Part shown: one piece after another, positions 32,509 through 36,123 of the stretch
Numbering within the stretch: the stretch's first letter is position 1
How the letters are laid out: the number at the start of each line of letters is the position of its first letter
Source: Bacteroidales bacterium
GTDB lineage: Bacteria; Bacteroidota; Bacteroidia; Bacteroidales; UBA10428
Length of the DNA stretch: 36,123 nt
NCBI GenBank assembly: GCA_016934055.1
Contig: JAFGTR010000184.1
Span: forward strand, 1-36,123
Direction: 5' to 3'
The notes under the pieces: generated by a model
What the model was told of the DNA's origin: nothing
The model's input: only the letters and a program-made list of their open reading frames with translations
Databases searched by the model: none
Program-made: the position numbers and the translations under genes

Positions 32509-33558
32509 ATGATCAGAAATTGCTTTCCCATGTTTATTCTTCTCCTGTCCATGACACAGAACATATTTGCATCAGACCCCGAAACCTGGGGACAGGGATA
32601 TTATGAAGCCCTGTATACTGTATCTGTTCCCATGATTGATGGTTCCGGCAATGAAAGTTGCTGGGATTCAGCGGTATGGAGACCCATCGATCAGCTTTGG
32701 ATCGGATCACCATACACGGTTGAAGATTATTCCGGGCGGTTTAAAGCATTATGGACAACTTCACGGGTTTACGTGCTGATAGAAGTTGTTGATGACTCCC
32801 TGAGACTGCAGTCCCCCACACTTGAAAATGTCTGCAGTAATATTTACAACTATGATTGTGTTGAAATATTCATTGATGAAAATCATTCACGTGATGTAAG
32901 CTATGCCAACTCTCACAAGGCATTTGCCTACCACATGGACACACTGGGAAGCGTCTGTTATGCCAATGGTTCAGTTGGCTGGGAAAGACTCGATGATCAT
33001 ATCTTTTACAAAATGACACGCATCTCCGGAGACACATTTCATTATGAATATGAGATAAAGATCTTTGATGATACCTACGTCTATGGCTTAGAAAGCACGC
33101 CGGTTATATTGACGGAAGGCAAACTGATGGGCTGGTCGATTGCATACAATGACAACGACATGGGTAGCACACGCCAGAATATGATCGGTTCAAAGTTTGT
33201 ACCGGGAGATACGGACTATGAAAGAAATATAAGTTATTATAACGCATCGGTTTTTGGCGATCTCAAACTGGTTATGGAATACGAAGAGGTTTCATCCGTT
33301 GAAAATATAACCAATCCATTTCATTTTAAAATTTTTAAAAAAGGAAGTGAACTGGTTATTTCCCTGCAGAATGCAAAACAGGGGAGCATGCAGATACAAT
33401 TATTCGATTCGTCAGGCAGGGCATGCAGGAAAGGGTCCGTTGGTGTCTCATCCGGCGCCATAGAGCAATGCATTAACATCGCCGGTCTGCCAGGCGGCTT
33501 GTATATCATTACAGTCACTGGTGCAAACAGCCGGTATGATCATAAAATAGTATTATAA
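32509..33558 (+). CDS. secreted CBM9-like protein with T9SS sorting domain
   Basis: A 349-residue exported protein. Residues 1-22 form a signal peptide (MIRNCFPMFILLLSMTQNIFAS). Residues about 30-255 resemble a carbohydrate-binding module family 9-like beta-sandwich, with IDGSGNESCWDSAVW, RFKALWTTSRVYVLIEVVDDSL and YDCVEIFIDENHS. Residues about 275-349 are a type A T9SS C-terminal sorting domain: ELVISLQNAKQGSMQIQLFDSSGR...INIAGLPGGLYIITV...HKIVL. The protein is thus exported by Sec and then by the type IX system to the surface or medium. No catalytic domain is visible; a glycan- or polysaccharide-binding role is inferred from CBM9-like architecture. It is solid evidence for a Bacteroidota host. 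Confidence 0.88.
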   Translation: MIRNCFPMFILLLSMTQNIFASDPETWGQGYYEALYTVSVPMIDGSGNESCWDSAVWRPIDQLWIGSPYTVEDYSGRFKALWTTSRVYVLIEVVDDSLRLQSPTLENVCSNIYNYDCVEIFIDENHSRDVSYANSHKAFAYHMDTLGSVCYANGSVGWERLDDHIFYKMTRISGDTFHYEYEIKIFDDTYVYGLESTPVILTEGKLMGWSIAYNDNDMGSTRQNMIGSKFVPGDTDYERNISYYNASVFGDLKLVMEYEEVSSVENITNPFHFKIFKKGSELVISLQNAKQGSMQIQLFDSSGRACRKGSVGVSSGAIEQCINIAGLPGGLYIITVTGANSRYDHKIVL

Positions 33559-33757
33559 ACCACTTCATGATCATGATAAGAATATTTTTATATTTACCGT
33601 TGTGATTTATTTCATCATTAAACATGCAAACTAAGGATTTTAAGAGTTAAATCATTGACATAAAGGCACTAAGGCACAAAAATATACAAATAGCATTCTT
33701 TGTAAAAGCTTCGTGGCTAAAACACCAATTCTTAATTTCCATTAAACAATCAATAAT

Positions 33758-33955
33758 ATGGCATTCTTTGGACCAGTCAGCCGTTTTAATGAATTCAGAG
33801 ACGAATTTATTAAAGACACGGGAAAGCGTGCAGAAGAAGATATGGCGCTTTACGCTCAGTATGTGACGGCACGTTTTACCGACATGAATCACAGGTTACT
33901 CAGCAATCTGAGCAATGACATACAGGAGTTGCAGAAGATATTGAAAAAAGTGTAA
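33758..33955 (+). CDS. small helical protein of unknown function
   Basis: A 65-residue protein: MAFFGPVSRFNEFRDEFIKD, then GKRAEEDMALYAQYVTARFTDMNHRLLSNLSNDIQELQKILKKV. The second half is a charged amphipathic helix with heptad-like leucines, possibly a short coiled coil. I do not recognise a family. It is preceded by an AT-rich leader and lies in a region of otherwise sparse coding. The helix composition and codon use look like real coding sequence, but confidence is moderate. Confidence 0.5.
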   Translation: MAFFGPVSRFNEFRDEFIKDTGKRAEEDMALYAQYVTARFTDMNHRLLSNLSNDIQELQKILKKV

Positions 33956-34041
33956 CCTTTTAGTAAACAGTAATCTCTGCCAAACTGTGAAACAAACTGT
34001 AATAGTTTTCATTCGGGCATAAAAAATACTCGTTTTTTTAT

Positions 34042-34073
34042 ACAAACGTCATCTGTTTTATGACGTTTGTCAT
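34042..34073. promoter_or_regulatory. inverted repeat upstream of siaC-like gene
   Basis: Perfect 11-bp arms ACAAACGTCAT (34042-34052) and ATGACGTTTGT (34060-34070) with a 7-base loop. The right arm continues into ATGACGTTTGTCAT (34060-34073), itself a palindrome with arms ATGAC and GTCAT. It lies 64 bases before ATG 34137 and is not followed by a T run, so it looks more like an operator than a terminator. Confidence 0.5.
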
Positions 34074-34136
34074 AAGTCTCCAACCTATTTTAATATATCG
34101 CGTAAATGAATTTGAAAACCAGTTGGAGAAGGAAAT

Positions 34137-34511
34137 ATGAACGAGATTTTGATTGAAGCGACGAACTCCACACCTGCCATAGATTTTGATTTGAACGGGC
34201 GTTTATTCATTAAGGGACGTTCACTTCCGAATGATGTAAAAGCTTTTTACAAGCCTCTTATCGAATGGTGTATTGATCTGAGTGCCGGATCGGTTGTTAT
34301 GGATATTTATATTGATTATTTTAACAGTGCCTCAATAAAAATGTTACTGGAAATGTTAAGACGTCTGGATGCCAATAACAAGATAGAAAGTCTGATAGTC
34401 AACTGGCACTATGAAGAAGGAGACGAAAGTGTGCTCGAAACCGGCCAGTTATTTGAAGAATTGCTAAGGCGGGTTCCTTTCCGTTACCATGAATATGCTG
34501 AAACAACCTGA
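34137..34511 (+). CDS. siaC: SiaC-family (DUF1987) regulatory phosphoprotein
   Basis: A 124-residue protein. The family signature is STPAIDFDLNGRLFIKGRSLPNDVKAFYKPLIEW, followed by VVMDIYIDYFNSASIKMLLEMLRRLD, where the Ser/Thr in the FN-S/T-S segment is the phosphorylation site of SiaC-type proteins, and VNWHYEEGDESVLETGQLFEEL. SiaC is switched by a SiaA-type phosphatase and a SiaB-type kinase and controls a diguanylate cyclase in other bacteria. Neither partner gene is in the window. A GGAGAAGGA sits just before the ATG. Start 34137 is well supported. Confidence 0.9.
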   Translation: MNEILIEATNSTPAIDFDLNGRLFIKGRSLPNDVKAFYKPLIEWCIDLSAGSVVMDIYIDYFNSASIKMLLEMLRRLDANNKIESLIVNWHYEEGDESVLETGQLFEELLRRVPFRYHEYAETT

Positions 34512-34698
34512 ATTTTGATTTTCCGGATTTACGGATTGACAGGGTTGTTGCTGAACGTACAATAATCTATTATACCTGCCAATTTATCTTTCACTGACCC
34601 AAGTGTCCGCTTGTGCCTTTTTAAAACAAACATTTTTCCTTTATCCTGAAAAATAGTTTAATTTAGTGATATCTTGTTATTGTAAAATAAACGTTAAG

Positions 34699-35775
34699 AT
34701 GTTATACAACTGCCACATCCACACCTTCAAAGGCGATGATATCCCCCGTGAATTCCTGCCATTGGGACTGGTGAGAATCCTTGCTACCAGGGTGGGTTTC
34801 AGAATAATCGGCCGCATCCTGAACTATCTTAATCCCTTCAGCAGTGATGATCTTTTCGACCGTTATGTAAGGTTTGTCAAAATTGGCCGGATGGCATCAC
34901 AACAGAAGATCTTTGAGCTTTGCCAAAAGTTTTACCCGAAAAAGTCAAAGTTCTTCATCCTTTCCATGGACATGACCTATATGGGCGCCGGAAAGGTGTC
35001 CCGGCCCTACGCCGATCAGCTTAAAGAACTGGCAGAGCTGAAAGCAACCTACCCCGACTTTGTCCTGCCCTTTGTCCACGTCGATCCGCGCAGACCCGGT
35101 ATCATGGAACTTTTAAAGCAATGCATCGAAGAATGGGGATTTACGGGTATAAAGATATATCCCTCCCTGGGATATTTCCCTTATGACGATGACCTGGATC
35201 CGGTTTACCAGTATGCCCTGGATAACAATCTGCCCATTATAGCCCACGCCAGTCCTTACAATCCCGTTCATTACAAGGGCAGCAAACGCAAGCTTAAAGA
35301 ATTGCTTAAAAAAGCAAAAACAGAAATCGACCTCAGCAGCAATAAACGAAAAAGACTTTGCTCGAATTTCGCCCATCCGGATAACTATAAACTCGTCTTT
35401 GAGAAATTTCCCGGACTCCGGATCTGCCTGGCCCATTTCGGCTCGCATTATTTCTGGAAAAAATTCCTTGACGAACCGGAAATCGTTGGCAACTGGTTCA
35501 CCATTATCAGGGAACGGATATCAGAATTTCCCAACCTCTATGCCGACATATCATTCACCCTTTACAACAGGGAATTCTTCCCGCTATTAAAAGTGTTAAT
35601 GACCGATCCCCTGCTTAAAAAAAGGATATTGCTTGGCTCGGATTATTACATGGTTGAAACCAAATCTAATGAACGCCGGTTTGGGCTTGAGCTGAGAGCC
35701 TTGTTGGGAGAAGAAGATTTTAAGGAGATTTCCATGGATAACCCGGTTGCATTTTTAGGGAAAAATGAGACATAG
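34699..35775 (+). CDS. amidohydrolase-family protein (amidohydrolase_2 type)
   Basis: A 358-residue TIM-barrel metal hydrolase. ATG 34699 gives MLYNCHIHTFKGDD with the first metal motif H-X-H; ATG 34666 would add eleven unlikely residues. Other metal/active-site points are IIAHASPYNP, ICLAHFGSHYFW and RILLGSDYYMV, in family order. The 60-150 segment is a helical insertion (VFSSDDLFDRYVRFVKIGRM-like region, then FFILSMDMTYMGAG). Substrate not known; uronate isomerase/ACMSD-like decarboxylases are distant relatives. The gene ends 47 bases before a terminator hairpin. Confidence 0.85.
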   Translation: MLYNCHIHTFKGDDIPREFLPLGLVRILATRVGFRIIGRILNYLNPFSSDDLFDRYVRFVKIGRMASQQKIFELCQKFYPKKSKFFILSMDMTYMGAGKVSRPYADQLKELAELKATYPDFVLPFVHVDPRRPGIMELLKQCIEEWGFTGIKIYPSLGYFPYDDDLDPVYQYALDNNLPIIAHASPYNPVHYKGSKRKLKELLKKAKTEIDLSSNKRKRLCSNFAHPDNYKLVFEKFPGLRICLAHFGSHYFWKKFLDEPEIVGNWFTIIRERISEFPNLYADISFTLYNREFFPLLKVLMTDPLLKKRILLGSDYYMVETKSNERRFGLELRALLGEEDFKEISMDNPVAFLGKNET

Positions 35776-35821
35776 TCGAACGGAAGCAATACCAAACTAT
35801 TATAAGGGGAACGTATACATT

Positions 35822-35845
35822 CGACCCCATCCGGGGTCGCTTTTT
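35822..35845 (+). terminator. Rho-independent terminator after amidohydrolase gene
   Basis: CGACCCC (35822-35828), loop ATCC, GGGGTCG (35833-35839), then C and TTTTT at 35841-35845. GC-rich 7-bp stem plus T run is a classical terminator. The same GACCCC/GGGGTC pairing recurs in the tandem repeats beyond, so it may also be a member of that repeat family. Confidence 0.7.
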
Positions 35846-35953
35846 CGATATTCATATGTTTTGCTATAAACATATGATCCCTCCGGGATCATTCTATCGA
35901 TAGGCCGCATCGTATAGCGCAGTGTCAGTGGATTTTACTAAAAACTTTCTTCA
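35846..35953. repeat. degenerate palindromic repeats leading into tandem array
   Basis: Contains CATATG...CATATG-type symmetry around 35853-35877 (ATATGTTTTGCTATAAACATAT) and TGATCCCTCCGGGATCA (35876-35892), a stem with CC and GG arms. These use the same CATATGTTT and CCC/GGG elements as the 52-bp units. No ORF was found. Confidence 0.55.
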
Positions 35954-36123
35954 GATCCCGTTAGGGGTCATATGTTTATAGAAAACATCTGACAAAGATG
36001 CAACCGACCCCGTTAGGGGTCATATGTTTTTAGAAGACATCTGACAAAGATACAACCGACCCCGTTAGGGGTTGCATGTTTATAGAAAACATCTGACAAA
36101 GATGCAACCGACCCCGTTAGGGG
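35954..36123. repeat. 52-bp tandem repeat array (runs past window end)
   Basis: Units at 35954-36005, 36006-36057, 36058-36109 and a partial at 36110-36123. Each unit has a GACCCCGTTAGGGGTC-type stem (GATCCC in the first), then CATATGTTT(A/T)TAGAA(A/G)ACATCTGACAAAGAT(G/A)CAACC. The start-to-start distance is exactly 52 bp in all copies, with only a few substitutions. Not a CRISPR: nothing unique separates the repeats. Copy number cannot be seen because the window ends inside the array. Confidence 0.9.

Noticed and set aside
35954..36123. CRISPR array
   Set aside because: The 52-bp units abut with no unique spacers and contain a self-complementary stem.

Overview
The window reads as a chromosome segment of an anaerobic member of the Bacteroidota, probably Bacteroidales/Marinilabiliales-like. 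The support is a T9SS-type C-terminal sorting domain on a secreted protein (32509-33558), a SiaC/DUF1987 gene, A/T-rich leaders mostly without Shine-Dalgarno sites, TAnnTTTG-like promoter elements, KduI, and many oxygen-sensitive enzyme families (three radical SAM or quinolinate-synthase-type Fe-S enzymes, an 8-Cys ferredoxin, a CoA-dehydratase-type activase, an Fe-S old-yellow-enzyme). No rRNA, tRNA, CRISPR, prophage or transposase was seen.

Layout. 1-1585 (+): NAD salvage, with the end of nicotinate phosphoribosyltransferase and a nicotinamidase. 1594-2289 (-): a Crp/Fnr regulator with the cysteine spacing of the O2 sensor FNR. It is divergent from a dense plus-strand block (2548-9670) built around NifX/NifB-C-like (Nitro_FeMo-Co) proteins: three intact copies and one truncated copy, mixed with a COG0731-type radical SAM enzyme, a freestanding archaeal-type threonyl-tRNA-synthetase editing domain, an Fe-S/FAD old-yellow-enzyme reductase, a methyltransferase, a sirtuin, a TrmO-like protein carrying an apparent signal peptide, and a short TPR protein. 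9863-12276 (+): an MtaA/UroD-family methyltransferase, a pyridoxamine kinase-like protein and a DUF202 membrane protein.

12303-18085 (-): an HD phosphohydrolase, a 1435-residue double activase of the 2-hydroxyacyl-CoA dehydratase type, and a fourth NifX-like protein with a Gly/Arg tail, likely one transcription unit. 18378-25266 (-): a long co-oriented run read as cupin, ferredoxin, PLP-homeostasis protein, NadA, AmrS-type radical SAM, a KaiC-like protein with broken ATPase motifs, a LarA-like protein, DUF1684 and a ZIP transporter. 25768-30634: LhgO-like oxidase (+), then on the minus strand a methyltransferase, KduI, DUF169 and a phosphatidylserine decarboxylase-like protein, then panD (+). 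Three copies of a TGAAC-N4-GTTCA palindrome sit upstream of the cupin/ferredoxin unit, lhgO, and the methyltransferase/panD pair, suggesting one regulon. 30992-35775 (+): thioredoxin-like, DCC-type thiol protein, YccF, the T9SS-cargo CBM9-like protein, a small helical protein, SiaC and an amidohydrolase. The window ends inside a 52-bp tandem repeat array built on a GACCCCGTTAGGGGTC palindrome.

How it may fit together (inference): the 2.5-9.7 kb block plus the 12.3-18.1 kb unit look like an anaerobic redox/metallocofactor or stress system under Fe-S oxygen control, with paralogous NifX-like carriers paired to different enzymes. NAD turnover is a second theme (pncB, pncA, sirtuin, nadA). All functional calls are from reading translated sequence; no database search was run.
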